Positions 34,884 through 42,868 of a stretch of DNA of 52,153 bases are shown one piece after another (position 1 is the first letter of the stretch; every line of letters begins with the position of its first letter). The translations under genes and the position numbers were made by a program. Under the pieces are notes generated by a model. It was not told where the DNA came from, did not search any database, and saw only the letters and a list, made by a program, of their open reading frames with translations. Origin of the DNA: JAVBJV01 sp031546815 (GTDB lineage Bacteria > Pseudomonadota > Alphaproteobacteria > Acetobacterales > Acetobacteraceae); contig JAVBJV010000003.1 of NCBI GenBank assembly GCA_031546815.1, forward strand, positions 1 through 52,153. The letters run 5' to 3'.

Positions 34884-35576
34884 TCAGGCGGCGATTGCGG
34901 CGGTCAGGCTGTCGAACAGCGGCTTGCCGTCGGTACCGCCGGTCAGCGGATCGGTCAGGTTTTCCGGGTGCGGCATTAGGCCCATGATGCGCAGATCGGG
35001 GCTGTAGATACCCGCAATCGCGTTCACGCTGCCGTTCAGGTTATGCTTGGGATCCAGCGATCCATCGGGCGCGACATAACGGAACGCCACCAGGTTTTCG
35101 CCCTCGATGCGCTTCACGGTGTCGGCATCGGCGAACCAGTTGCCGTCGCCATGCGCCATGGGCGAGCGGATCACCTGGTTGCGCTGATACTGGCCGGTGA
35201 AGACCGTATCGGTGCGTTCGATGCGCATGTGGCAGTCCATCGACAGAAACCGCAGCGAGGCATTGCGCAGCAGCACACCCGGCAGCATCTGCGCTTCGCA
35301 CAGCATTTGGAACCCGTTGCAGACACCCAGCACATACCCGCCACGCGCCGCGAATTCGCGCACCGCACCCATCACGGGTGACTGCGCGGCCATCGCGCCG
35401 GTGCGCAGATAATCGCCATACGAAAAACCACCCGGCAGCACCACCAGATCCAGCCCGGACAGGTCGGTGTCGCGGTGCCAGATCATGCGTGGGGCACGCC
35501 CGGTGCTGCGTTCGAGTGCGAGCGCCATATCGCGTTCGCGGTTGGTGCCTGGGAAAGTGACGATACCGGCCTTCAT
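34884..35576 (-). CDS. purQ: phosphoribosylformylglycinamidine synthase, glutaminase subunit
   Basis: A 230-aa class I glutamine amidotransferase supplying ammonia to PurL. The nucleophile is C86 in GYVLGVCNGFQML and the His-Glu pair is in MGLMPHPENLTDP. The N-terminus MKAGIVTFPGTNRERD sets the start at ATG 35576; the upstream open frame belongs to the other strand's composition and to the 74-aa gene. It lies 4 bases after that small gene and 31 bases before purL. Confidence 0.96.
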   Translation of the reverse strand: MKAGIVTFPGTNRERDMALALERSTGRAPRMIWHRDTDLSGLDLVVLPGGFSYGDYLRTGAMAAQSPVMGAVREFAARGGYVLGVCNGFQMLCEAQMLPGVLLRNASLRFLSMDCHMRIERTDTVFTGQYQRNQVIRSPMAHGDGNWFADADTVKRIEGENLVAFRYVAPDGSLDPKHNLNGSVNAIAGIYSPDLRIMGLMPHPENLTDPLTGGTDGKPLFDSLTAAIAA

Positions 35577-35580
35577 GGCG

Positions 35581-35805
35581 TTATCCCTGCTGCCAGACGC
35601 GGAACCAATGCCTTCCGCCCATACTGAAAAGAGTGAGCAACGCCGCAATCGCAGCGGCATTGACCCACCGGTTCAGTCCTCGTTTGCCGCGCGCGGCAAG
35701 TCCCTCGCGCGGTCTTTGTGCGGCCGTGCGGGCGTCCAGTCTGGACATCCCCATGGCCAGCACAATTGTCATCACTGCCATCAGCAGCAGTGAGACTTTA
35801 ATCAT
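35581..35805 (-). CDS. 74-aa membrane protein embedded in the purine operon
   Basis: A small protein with two hydrophobic helices (MIKVSLLLMAVMTIVLAMGM and VNAAAIAALLTLFSMGG) joined by a basic loop (RPREGLAARGKRGLNRW). Its ATG overlaps the purS stop (TGATG) and its TAA lies four bases before the purQ ATG, so it must be translated as part of the operon. I do not recognise a family. A membrane protein between two subunits of a cytosolic synthase is unexpected. Coupling may simply preserve translation of purQ. Confidence 0.7.
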   Translation of the reverse strand: MIKVSLLLMAVMTIVLAMGMSRLDARTAAQRPREGLAARGKRGLNRWVNAAAIAALLTLFSMGGRHWFRVWQQG

Positions 35806-36047
35806 CAGGCGATCTCGACCTTGAAGCTCTCGATCACCGTGTTGGCCAGCAGCTTGCGGGCCATGTCTTCGGCGGCCTGCCTGGCTTTGGCCACGTCGGT
35901 TTCAGCCAGCTCCAGCTCGATGATCTTGCCGACGCGCACATCGCCCACGCCCTGGTAGCCAAGGGTCTGCAGCGCATGGCCAATCGCCTTGCCCTGCGGG
36001 TCGAGCACGCCGTGTTTCAGGGTGACGGTTACGATTGCTTTGGTCAC
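35805..36047 (-). CDS. purS: phosphoribosylformylglycinamidine synthase, PurS subunit
   Basis: An 80-aa structural subunit that bridges PurQ and PurL. The sequence TKAIVTVTLKHGVLDPQGKAIGHALQTLGY and VRVGKIIELELAE is diagnostic. The start is GTG at 36047, overlapping the purC stop by four bases (GTGA), with GGAGA upstream. Its stop overlaps the start of the 74-aa gene. Confidence 0.95.
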   Translation of the reverse strand: MTKAIVTVTLKHGVLDPQGKAIGHALQTLGYQGVGDVRVGKIIELELAETDVAKARQAAEDMARKLLANTVIESFKVEIA

Positions 36048-36808
36048 TGAACTGTCTCCGGGCCTTTCATGTCGCGCACGCCGGCTTCGGGCAGAATGCC
36101 GAGGCGACGGGCGACTTCCTGATACGCTTCTTCCACCTTGCCCAGGTCGCGACGGAAGCGGTCCTTGTCCATCTTCTCGCCGGTCTTGGCGTCCCACAGG
36201 CGGCAATTATCGGGGCTGATTTCATCGGCCAGGATGATGCGCATTTCATCATTTTCCCACAGGCGGCCGAATTCCAGCTTGAAGTCCACCAGCGTGATGC
36301 CTGCACCCAGCAGCAGGCCCGACAGGAAGTCGTTCACCCGCAGCGTCATGGTGATGATCTCGTCCATCTCCTGCGGCACGGCCCAGCCGAACGCGGTGAT
36401 GTGTTCTTCGTTGACCATCGGGTCGCCCAGATCATCGCGCTTGTAGTAATATTCGATGATGCTGCGCGGCAGGCGGGTGCCTTCGGGGATGCCGAGCCGG
36501 GTCGAGATGCTGCCAGCCGCGATGTTGCGCACAACGACTTCCAGCGGAATGATCTCGACTTCGCGGATCAGCTGCTCGCGCATGTTCAGGCGGCGGATGA
36601 AGTGGTTGGGAATGCCGATCTCGGTCAGCTTCGTCATCAGGTATTCGCTGATGCGGTTGTTCAGCACGCCCTTGCCGGTGATCGTGCCTTTTTTCTGGGC
36701 GTTGAACGCCGTGGCATCGTCCTTGAAATACTGGACGAGCGTTCCTGGTTCGGGGCCTTCGAACAGGATTTTTGCCTTACCTTCGTAAAGCTGGCGACGA
36801 CGGGCCAT
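36044..36808 (-). CDS. purC: phosphoribosylaminoimidazole-succinocarboxamide synthase
   Basis: A 254-aa SAICAR synthetase joining CAIR with aspartate. Visible are RRRQLYEGKAKILFEG (ATP site), TAFNAQKKGTITGKGVLNN, VVVRNIAAGSISTRLGIPEG and LVDFKLEFGR...ILADEISPDNCRLWD. I chose ATG 36808 (MARRRQLYEG) because AAGG is spaced 8 bases before it. It is the first gene of the purCS-orf-QL-A-B operon. A strong hairpin lies in its leader. Confidence 0.96.
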   Translation of the reverse strand: MARRRQLYEGKAKILFEGPEPGTLVQYFKDDATAFNAQKKGTITGKGVLNNRISEYLMTKLTEIGIPNHFIRRLNMREQLIREVEIIPLEVVVRNIAAGSISTRLGIPEGTRLPRSIIEYYYKRDDLGDPMVNEEHITAFGWAVPQEMDEIITMTLRVNDFLSGLLLGAGITLVDFKLEFGRLWENDEMRIILADEISPDNCRLWDAKTGEKMDKDRFRRDLGKVEEAYQEVARRLGILPEAGVRDMKGPETVQ

Positions 36809-36823
36809 TGCGAAAACCTTCTC

Positions 36824-36859
36824 ATACGGCAACCGGGACGATCCGGTTGATGGCCGTAT
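36824..36859 (-). promoter_or_regulatory. hairpin in the purC leader, candidate purine-operon control site
   Basis: On the minus strand ATACGG (complement of 36854-36859) pairs with CCGTAT (complement of 36824-36829), and CAACCGG with CCGGTTG (plus coordinates 36830-36836 and 36843-36849), giving 13 pairs with a four-base bulge on one side. The segment begins within a possible -10 (TATACG) and ends beside the GAGAAGG ribosome site of purC. It may be an operator, an RNA switch or a stabilising hairpin. Confidence 0.5.
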
Positions 36860-36934
36860 AGCAACGCCCGCCTGATCCCGCCACGTCTGTTCGGAATTTA
36901 TCTTGCTGTTTTCTACTCTGGCGCGGCGAAAATC

Positions 36935-37279
36935 TCAGAAACCGAAATACACGCCGACGCTGGGACGCGGGTAATAGACCGGCGGCGGCGCGTAATACAC
37001 CGGCGGCGGGGGCGGATAGTAATACCGCGGCGGCGGCGCGTAATACGGGCGCGCGTAATAGGGCCGCCCGTAATAAGGCCGCCCGTAATAGGGCCGTCCG
37101 CCGTAATAGGGGCGCCCGTAATCCCGCCCGCCATAATGCCGCCCCGGAGGCCCGCCGCGCCCGTCGCCGCGCACCTGTAAGGCCGTGCCTGCATCGGGCA
37201 GCGCCGGGACCGGAGTCGCCGCCAGGGCCGGGGCCGAGAGCAGCAATGCCAGAGCTATGGGTTTGATCAGGAAGTGCAT
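36935..37279 (-). CDS. exported Tyr/Pro/Gly-rich repeat protein
   Basis: A 114-aa protein. The signal peptide MHFLIKPIALALLLSAPALAA is followed by an Arg/Gly region and then tandem GRPYYG-type repeats, then PPP/VYYAPPP runs, ending VGVYFGF. A C-terminal aromatic ending recalls outer-membrane or surface proteins, but the low complexity prevents family assignment. GGAGG lies 8 bases before ATG 37279. Two other long frames overlap this locus, but only this frame has a signal peptide and periodic repeats in phase. Confidence 0.68.
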   Translation of the reverse strand: MHFLIKPIALALLLSAPALAATPVPALPDAGTALQVRGDGRGGPPGRHYGGRDYGRPYYGGRPYYGRPYYGRPYYARPYYAPPPRYYYPPPPPVYYAPPPVYYPRPSVGVYFGF

Positions 37280-37480
37280 TGTTTGTGCCTCCATCTGTCC
37301 GCTTGCGCAGACTGTGGGCGCGAATCATGGCGCGATCCGGGCAATAATCGTATCAGAAAAAGGTTATTTCGGCGACGGAAACAGGCTGCGGTTACTTCTC
37401 GAAGATTTTCACGGTTTCGGGAGTTTCCTCCTGACGCGAAATTGCTCTAGAACGCCCAGTCGATCCGGAGAATTGAAGCC

Positions 37481-39160
37481 ATGGCCGCTTACCAGTACGT
37501 TTATGTGATGAAAGACCTCACCAAAGCCTATCCAGGCGGGCGCGAGGTATTCAAGGGAATCACCCTGTCCTTCCTGCCGGGGGTGAAGATCGGCGTGCTG
37601 GGCGTGAACGGCGCGGGTAAGTCCACGCTGCTGAAGATCATGGCCGGGATCGAGAAGGAATACGGCGGCGAGGCATGGGCCGCCGAGGGCGTGCGCATCG
37701 GCTATCTGGCGCAGGAACCGCAGCTCGACGGCACCAAGACGGTGGGCGAGAACGTGCGCGACGGCATGGGCAAGGTTGCGGCGGCGCTGGACCGTTTCAA
37801 CGCTATCTCGGCCCGCTTTGCCGAAGAAATGACCGACGACGAGATGAACACGCTGCTCGCTGAACAGGCCGAGCTGCAGGAGATCATCGACGCCGAGAAC
37901 GGCTGGGAAATCGACCGTCAGATCGAGATCGCGCTGGATGCCCTGCGCTGCCCGCCGCCGGACAGCCCGGTGACCGACCTGTCGGGTGGTGAACGCCGCC
38001 GCGTGGCACTGTGCCGCCTGCTGCTGGAAAAGCCTGATCTGCTGCTGCTCGACGAACCGACCAACCATCTGGACGCCGAAAGCGTGGCGTGGCTGGAAAA
38101 GACCCTGCGTGACTTCCAGGGTACGGTGATGATCATCACCCATGACCGTTACTTCCTGGACAACGTGACCAACTGGATTCTGGAAATCGAACGCGGCCGT
38201 GGCTATCCGTTCGAAGGCAACTACTCGTCCTGGCTGGACCAGAAGCGCAAGCGTCTGGAACAGGAAGAGAAGGAAGAAACCGCCCGCATGCGTGCGCTGT
38301 CGGCGGAAAAGGAGTGGATCGGCCAGTCGGCCCGCGCGCGTCAGAGCAAGAGCAAGGCGCGTATCCAGAAATACGAAGAAATGCTGGCGGCGAGCAACGA
38401 GAAGGTCGGCGGTGTTGCCGAAATCTCTATCCCGCCCGGCCCGCGTCTGGGGGGCACGGTGATCGAGGCCGAGGATCTGTGCAAGGGGTTTGGCGACCAG
38501 TTGCTGATCGAGGGCCTGAGCTTCAAGCTGCCGCCGGGCGGCATCGTCGGCGTGATCGGGCCGAACGGCGCGGGCAAGTCCACGCTGTTCAAGATGATCA
38601 CCGGGCAGGACAAGCCCGACAGCGGTTCGATCCGCGTGGGCGAGACAGTGAAGCTGGGCTACGTGGACCAGTCGCGCGACAGTCTGGATGGCAGCAAGAG
38701 CGTCTGGGAAGAAATCTCGGGCGGCACGGATGTGATCTATCTGGGCAAGCGCGCGGTGCCGTCGAGTGCCTATGTCGGCGCGTTCAACTTCACGGGCAGC
38801 GACCAGCAGAAGAAGGTCGGCATTCTCTCGGGCGGTGAGCGTAACCGCGTGCATCTGGCGAAGATGCTGAAGCAGGAAAGCAACGTCATCCTGCTCGACG
38901 AACCGACCAACGATCTGGATATCGATACACTGCGCGCGCTGGAAGAGGCACTGATGGAATTCGCGGGTTGCGCGGTGATCATCAGCCATGATCGCTGGTT
39001 CCTCGATCGTCTGGCCACGCATATTCTGGCGTTCGAAGGCGACAGCCATGTCGAATGGTTCGAGGGTAACTTCGAAGCATACGAAGAAGACAAGCGCCGC
39101 CGTCTGGGTGCGGAAGCGACGGAACCGCACCGGATCAAGTATCGTCCTCTGACACGCTGA
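37481..39160 (+). CDS. ettA: ABC-F protein, energy-dependent translational throttle EttA
   Basis: A 559-aa soluble protein with two ABC ATPase domains and no membrane segments. Domain 1 has GVNGAGKST, LSGGERRRVALCRLL and LLLLDEPTNHLD; domain 2 has GPNGAGKST, LSGGERNRVHLAKML and VILLDEPTNDLD. The N-terminus MAAYQYVYVMKDLTKAYPGG and the overall length identify EttA, which binds the ribosomal E site and gates the first elongation step according to the ATP/ADP ratio. GGAGAATTGAAGCC precedes the ATG. The acetyltransferase gene follows closely. Confidence 0.95.
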   Translation: MAAYQYVYVMKDLTKAYPGGREVFKGITLSFLPGVKIGVLGVNGAGKSTLLKIMAGIEKEYGGEAWAAEGVRIGYLAQEPQLDGTKTVGENVRDGMGKVAAALDRFNAISARFAEEMTDDEMNTLLAEQAELQEIIDAENGWEIDRQIEIALDALRCPPPDSPVTDLSGGERRRVALCRLLLEKPDLLLLDEPTNHLDAESVAWLEKTLRDFQGTVMIITHDRYFLDNVTNWILEIERGRGYPFEGNYSSWLDQKRKRLEQEEKEETARMRALSAEKEWIGQSARARQSKSKARIQKYEEMLAASNEKVGGVAEISIPPGPRLGGTVIEAEDLCKGFGDQLLIEGLSFKLPPGGIVGVIGPNGAGKSTLFKMITGQDKPDSGSIRVGETVKLGYVDQSRDSLDGSKSVWEEISGGTDVIYLGKRAVPSSAYVGAFNFTGSDQQKKVGILSGGERNRVHLAKMLKQESNVILLDEPTNDLDIDTLRALEEALMEFAGCAVIISHDRWFLDRLATHILAFEGDSHVEWFEGNFEAYEEDKRRRLGAEATEPHRIKYRPLTR

Positions 39161-39203
39161 TCGGATGGCGCATGGCGCACGACGGGGGCGGGAAGGGCAG
39201 GAC

Positions 39204-39704
39204 ATGACGCCGGTGTTGAAAACGGCCCGGCTTGTCATGCAGCCCGTCGGGCCGCAGCATCTGAACGAGATGGTGCGCCTGAAGACCGACCCGCGTGCGT
39301 TCGCGCGCATGCTGGGCGGTGTGCGCACGCCGCTGCGTGTGCATCAGGAACTGGCGGAAGAAATCGAACTCTGGGGTCGGCGCGGGATCGGCGTTTGGAT
39401 GGTGTACGAGGGCGATAGCTTCGTCGGCATCACCGGTTTCATGGAACGCGCCGATGGTCGGGGCGATGCGTTGCGCTTCGCCTTCCTGCCCGAGAGCCGC
39501 GGCCGCGGTCTGGCGCGCGAGGCTGCGTCCACCGCATTGCGGTTCGCACATGATGTGGCCGGGCTGAAGCGCGTGGTGGCGATTGCGCGCGAGGACAATT
39601 TCGACAGCCGCACCGTGCTGGGCGCCATCGGCATGGTGGAATGCGAACGCTTCATGCGCGATGGCTATCGGATGCTGACGTACGAGAGCGTCAGTCTGCG
39701 TTGA
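39204..39704 (+). CDS. GNAT-family acetyltransferase (RimJ/RimL type)
   Basis: A 166-aa N-acetyltransferase. The N-terminal LKTARLVMQPVGPQHLNEMV and the acetyl-CoA-binding segment FAFLPESRGRGLAREAASTAL, then VVAIAREDNFDSRTVLGAIGM, are typical of the RimJ/RimL group that acetylates ribosomal proteins, antibiotics or small metabolites. The substrate cannot be told. ATG 39204 has AGGGCAGG upstream; an in-frame ATG at 39165 is an alternative. It follows ettA by about 40 bases. Its 3' end overlaps the convergent membrane-protein gene by 14 bases. Confidence 0.85.
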   Translation: MTPVLKTARLVMQPVGPQHLNEMVRLKTDPRAFARMLGGVRTPLRVHQELAEEIELWGRRGIGVWMVYEGDSFVGITGFMERADGRGDALRFAFLPESRGRGLAREAASTALRFAHDVAGLKRVVAIAREDNFDSRTVLGAIGMVECERFMRDGYRMLTYESVSLR

Positions 39705-40137
39705 TCGCGATGATGACCGCCGCAAAAATGGCGCTGCCCGTGGCAACCACAAACCCCGGAACGGCATAGCGCAACGTGTAGAGAACCGTCCCGCGCGCTG
39801 AAAGCCCCGCCTTCAGCAGCGCACACCAAAGCTTGCATATGCTCCATGCAAAGATCCAGACGGAGATACACACCGCCACGCCATAACAGACAAAGCCATA
39901 TGTCTGCGGAAGCTTCAGAAGCGCGCCCCCAACTGCCGTAAACACGGGCAGTACCATGGGCGAGGTATCCACGTTGAATAGTAGCGGACGCTTTTCCGGT
40001 CGCCAGCCAAGCCCGGCAATGAAGGCGCGAAACGCGACCTTGTCTTCCGGCGATGCCATCCGTTTGGGAGCCTGAACAGCAGCAACAATCAGCAGCATCG
40101 CCAGCAGAGGGGGCAGGGAAAGAAACAGCATATGCAT
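39691..40137 (-). CDS. hypothetical integral membrane protein
   Basis: A 148-aa protein with an N-terminal hydrophobic segment (MHMLFLSLPPLLAMLLIVAA), a soluble stretch (PEDKVAFRAFIAGLGWRPEKR) and about three further membrane helices, ending VVATGSAIFAAVIIAINAD. No family is recognised. It stands alone, convergent with the acetyltransferase gene and upstream of nothing in its direction. The start could also be ATG 40131. Confidence 0.62.
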   Translation of the reverse strand: MHMLFLSLPPLLAMLLIVAAVQAPKRMASPEDKVAFRAFIAGLGWRPEKRPLLFNVDTSPMVLPVFTAVGGALLKLPQTYGFVCYGVAVCISVWIFAWSICKLWCALLKAGLSARGTVLYTLRYAVPGFVVATGSAIFAAVIIAINAD

Positions 40138-40157
40138 ATGTCTGTGCTAGTTGAAAT

Positions 40158-40187
40158 TAACGCGCCGGCTGTTACCTCGGCGCGTTA
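40158..40187 (-). terminator. inverted repeat downstream of mlaC, probable terminator
   Basis: TAACGCGCCG (40158-40167) and CGGCGCGTTA (40178-40187) form a perfect 10-bp stem with a 10-base loop, just after the mlaC stop on the minus strand. Only a short A/T tract follows, so termination strength is uncertain. Confidence 0.55.
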
Positions 40188-40195
40188 TGTTTAAG

Positions 40196-40816
40196 TCAGC
40201 GTGGGGTGGCGTTCTGTGTCAGCTGGCCGCGCAACCGTTCGGTCAGTTCATCCAGATTACCATTGCTGCGCTGAAGCACGGCGGCATATTCGGAACGTGT
40301 GGTCAGGCGCAGCGATGTGCCCTCGGCCACCACGTCGGTCACTTTCAGCGCCTGGCCGGCATCGGGGCCGACGCGCCATCCCAGCACCGACTGCTGCTGG
40401 CCGGGGCGACCGACCAGGGTCTGCACTTCGAAATCGGTATCGTCGCGCGGCAGGGTGCGTGAGATCTGGAACGTCACGCCTTCCAGCTGACCAAAGCGGC
40501 CGGCCAGATTCTGGACGATGACCTGTTCGAACACCTGGGTGAACGCCTGCTGCTGCGTGGGCGATGCCGCGCGCCAGTGGCGACCCAGTACGAAGCGGGC
40601 GATGCCTGGCAGGTCGACCACATCGCGCAGCAATGCCGATGTGCGCGTCTTCTTTGCGTTGATATCTAGACTGCGATTGTTGACGATATCGATCATGCGC
40701 TGCCCGGCATTCTCGATCAGGGTCGAGGCGCGCTGTGCGGCATCGCCCTGGGCGTGGGCGACCGTTCCGGCGAGAGCGGTCCCGGCAAGCAGCGACAGAA
40801 AGAAACGACGATGCAT
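40196..40816 (-). CDS. mlaC: MlaC-type periplasmic phospholipid-binding protein
   Basis: 206 aa with a signal peptide (MHRRFFLSLLAGTALAGTVAHAQ). The MlaC/Ttg2D fold is indicated by LLRDVVDLPGIARFVLGRHWR, AFTQVFEQVIVQNLAGRFGQ and VLGWRVGPDAGQALKVTDVV. It ferries phospholipids between the outer-membrane MlaA complex and the inner-membrane MlaFEDB transporter, keeping lipid asymmetry. Its ATG overlaps the mlaA stop (TGATG). The transporter genes mlaFED are not in the window. Confidence 0.92.
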   Translation of the reverse strand: MHRRFFLSLLAGTALAGTVAHAQGDAAQRASTLIENAGQRMIDIVNNRSLDINAKKTRTSALLRDVVDLPGIARFVLGRHWRAASPTQQQAFTQVFEQVIVQNLAGRFGQLEGVTFQISRTLPRDDTDFEVQTLVGRPGQQQSVLGWRVGPDAGQALKVTDVVAEGTSLRLTTRSEYAAVLQRSNGNLDELTERLRGQLTQNATPR

Positions 40817-41604
40817 CAGTTTTGGCCTCCAAGACGGCGGCCTTCGGGGTCGCGCGTCATCCCATCAAGTTCGTTGGCAATATTGGCATTACGACGCTGG
40901 CGGTATGCGCTGCGGATGGTGGCATACGGGTCGAGCGAGGTGCGGCGCACATCGTCGAGCACCGGGATCAGCCCCTGGCGGATATCGAGCGCGCCGACCA
41001 CCGGCCGTGCAATGCGCAGCGCATCCGCGGTGTCGCTGTGCGGCGCGACATATCCCCACGGGTCCAGCAGGAAGGTATCGACGCCAAGCCCCGCCAGATC
41101 GCGCGGGTTGGTCGGGCCCAGGACCGGCACATACATATAGGCCATTTCGCCAACACCCCAGGTCGCCAGGGTCTGGCCGAAATCTTCGTTATGGCCGGGG
41201 TAGCCCCAGTCGGTCGCCACGTCGAAGATCCCGGCGATGCCGAAGGTCGAGTTGATGGCGAACCGCATCAGCGTGTCACCGGCGCGGCGCGGTTCGGTCT
41301 GGAACACGTCGTTGGCGAACACCACCGGCAGGCGCAGATTGTCGAGCACATTGCGTACCCGGTCGCGCACAGGTTCCGGAACGAAAATACCGTAAGCTTC
41401 TGCCGCGGGGCGCACCACCAGCGTGTCGGCGGCCAGATCGACCTGATACATGGCCCGGTTCAGCGGTTCCATCGGGTCGTTCGTGGCGCGGAATTCGGCA
41501 ATTTCATCGGCGTCGGCCCCGGCTGGCAGGGATGCGCAGCCGCTGAGAAGCAGAATTCCAAGGCAGGCAACAGGCAGGAATGTTGCGAAACGCGGTGCTG
41601 GCAT
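40816..41604 (-). CDS. mlaA: MlaA (VacJ) outer-membrane lipoprotein
   Basis: A 262-aa lipoprotein. The lipobox is LLLSGCASLP and the VacJ domain follows: NDPMEPLNRAMYQVDLAAD, LRLPVVFANDVFQ, RFAINSTFGIAGIFDVATDWGYP, EDFGQTLATWGVGEM and VPVLGPTNPRDLAG. It removes phospholipids from the outer leaflet of the outer membrane. I chose ATG 41604 (MPAPRFATFLP) because GAGGA precedes it and it gives a proper signal. It is translationally coupled to mlaC. Confidence 0.94.
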   Translation of the reverse strand: MPAPRFATFLPVACLGILLLSGCASLPAGADADEIAEFRATNDPMEPLNRAMYQVDLAADTLVVRPAAEAYGIFVPEPVRDRVRNVLDNLRLPVVFANDVFQTEPRRAGDTLMRFAINSTFGIAGIFDVATDWGYPGHNEDFGQTLATWGVGEMAYMYVPVLGPTNPRDLAGLGVDTFLLDPWGYVAPHSDTADALRIARPVVGALDIRQGLIPVLDDVRRTSLDPYATIRSAYRQRRNANIANELDGMTRDPEGRRLGGQN

Positions 41605-41804
41605 AAGGAGATCCTCAGTATGCGGTGGGGTGGAATTCAGCCCGAAAAACGGCATAAACCGAACAATAAGCTAAGCGGTTGAGTATCCGCTGCTTTTTGA
41701 CAGGGCTGGGAAAGAGTTGCAAGCCTGCCGATCTGCACGTAACCAAGCCCGCTGCCCGACGAATCCGGCAGCCGATAAAAGCATGCGAGCGGAACATTCA
41801 TCTC

Positions 41805-42758
41805 ATGAAGCATACACCGTCTGTTACGCCCAGGGAAATGGCGGCCGACAATACACTGGCCCGCTGGCTGACTTCGCCGCGTGTCGCGGGGTTGCCAGCG
41901 CCGGGGAATGGCGCTGCTCCGTTGTTATCGTTCGAATTTTTCCCACCGCGCACGGATGCACTGGAGCAGCAGCTCTGGGCGTGTATCCGTCGGCTGGAAC
42001 CGCTGCAGCCGCGTTTTGTCTCGGTCACCTATGGGGCCGGGGGCAGCACGCAGGCCAGAACGCACGCCACAGTGGCGCGGATGGTGAAAGAGACCTCGCT
42101 GGTTCCTGCCGCCCATCTGACCTGCGTCGGCGCCAGCCGGGCCGAGGTGGATGACGTGGCGCAGAGCTACTGGGATGCCGGTGTGCGCCATATCGTGGCG
42201 CTGCGCGGCGACCCGCCGGGTGGCGAGGGCAGCTACCAGCCGCATCCGGATGGGTATGCACATGCGGTGGATCTGGTTACCGGATTGAAAAAGATCGGCA
42301 ATTTCGAGATCAGCGTCGCCGCGTTCCCCGAGGGGCATCCGACGGCGCTGTCGCCCGAGGCAGATCTGGACAATCTGAAGCGCAAGATCGATGCCGGGGC
42401 GACCCGCGCGATTACGCAGTATTTCTTCGATACCGATATTTTCTTGCGTTTCCTCGACCGTTGCCATGCGGCGGGGATTACGGTGCCGATTGTGCCGGGG
42501 ATTCTGCCGGTGTCGAATTTCGCGCAGATGGTGAAGTTCAGTGCGATGTCGGGCGCCAGCGTTCCCGCGTGGCTGGGGATATTGTTCGAAGGGCTGGACG
42601 ACGATGCCGAAACCCGCCGCATGGTGGCGGCAGCCGTGGCGGCCGAACAGGTGCGTCTGCTGCAGGCGAACGGTGTGGACGAATTCCACTTCTATACGTT
42701 GAACCGTCCTGACCTGACCTATGCGATTGCGCACATTCTGGGCGCGCGGGCCAAGTAG
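41805..42758 (+). CDS. metF: methylenetetrahydrofolate reductase
   Basis: A 317-aa flavoprotein reducing 5,10-methylene-THF to 5-methyl-THF for methionine synthesis. Motifs are LSFEFFPPRTDALE, SVTYGAGGSTQART, HIVALRGDPPGGEG, ITQYFFDTDIFLRFLDRC, PGILPVSNFAQM and FHFYTLNRPDLTYAI. ATG 41805 gives MKHTPSVTPREM; the ribosome site is weak and ATG 41838 is an alternative. The 200-base region upstream (41605-41804) holds small hairpins, such as GCTGCC/GGCAGC, but I could not match it to a SAM or SAH riboswitch. Confidence 0.95.
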   Translation: MKHTPSVTPREMAADNTLARWLTSPRVAGLPAPGNGAAPLLSFEFFPPRTDALEQQLWACIRRLEPLQPRFVSVTYGAGGSTQARTHATVARMVKETSLVPAAHLTCVGASRAEVDDVAQSYWDAGVRHIVALRGDPPGGEGSYQPHPDGYAHAVDLVTGLKKIGNFEISVAAFPEGHPTALSPEADLDNLKRKIDAGATRAITQYFFDTDIFLRFLDRCHAAGITVPIVPGILPVSNFAQMVKFSAMSGASVPAWLGILFEGLDDDAETRRMVAAAVAAEQVRLLQANGVDEFHFYTLNRPDLTYAIAHILGARAK

Positions 42759-42785
42759 GTATAGGATTATATGGCTGTCTGTATA

Positions 42786-42813
42786 TTGACAAAACATTGA
42801 TGTTTTGTATTGT
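42786..42813 (+). promoter_or_regulatory. promoter with embedded 20-bp palindrome, upstream of the four-Cys protein gene
   Basis: TTGACA (42786-42791), a 16-base spacer and TATTGT (42808-42813) make a good promoter. ACAAAACAT-TG-ATGTTTTGT (42789-42808) is a perfect 9-bp dyad filling the space between the two boxes, the classic place for a repressor site. Confidence 0.6.
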
Positions 42814-42868
42814 TCAGCAGTAACTGAAGGCCTCGATTCCCGTGGCCTCTTTGAGGACTAGTGTAATT

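Noticed and set aside
37000..37140. CRISPR-like short repeats
   Set aside because: The periodicity is 15-18 bases, in phase with codons for GRPYYG; there are no spacers of unique sequence.
36822..37328. Alternative Ala/Leu/Arg-rich frames overlapping the Tyr/Pro-rich gene
   Set aside because: They are other-frame reads of the same repeat DNA. Only the frame starting at 37279 has a ribosome site, a signal peptide and clean peptide repeats.
37409..39328. 639-residue minus-strand open frame opposite ettA
   Set aside because: The product is His/Arg/Gln-rich with no domain; the plus strand carries a complete ABC-F protein with all ATPase motifs.
40196..41604. A complete Mla transport operon
   Set aside because: Only mlaA and mlaC are present; no mlaF, mlaE, mlaD or mlaB reading frame lies on either side.
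41672..41700. Hairpin AGCGG/CCGCT followed by a T-run before metF
   Set aside because: The stem is only five base pairs and no plus-strand gene ends just upstream, so calling it a terminator is not supported.
41605..41804. Possible SAM-II or SAH riboswitch upstream of metF
   Set aside because: Fragments such as TTGCAAGC and GATAAAAGC loosely recall SAM-II, but the paired stems and pseudoknot partners could not be assembled, so no riboswitch is called.
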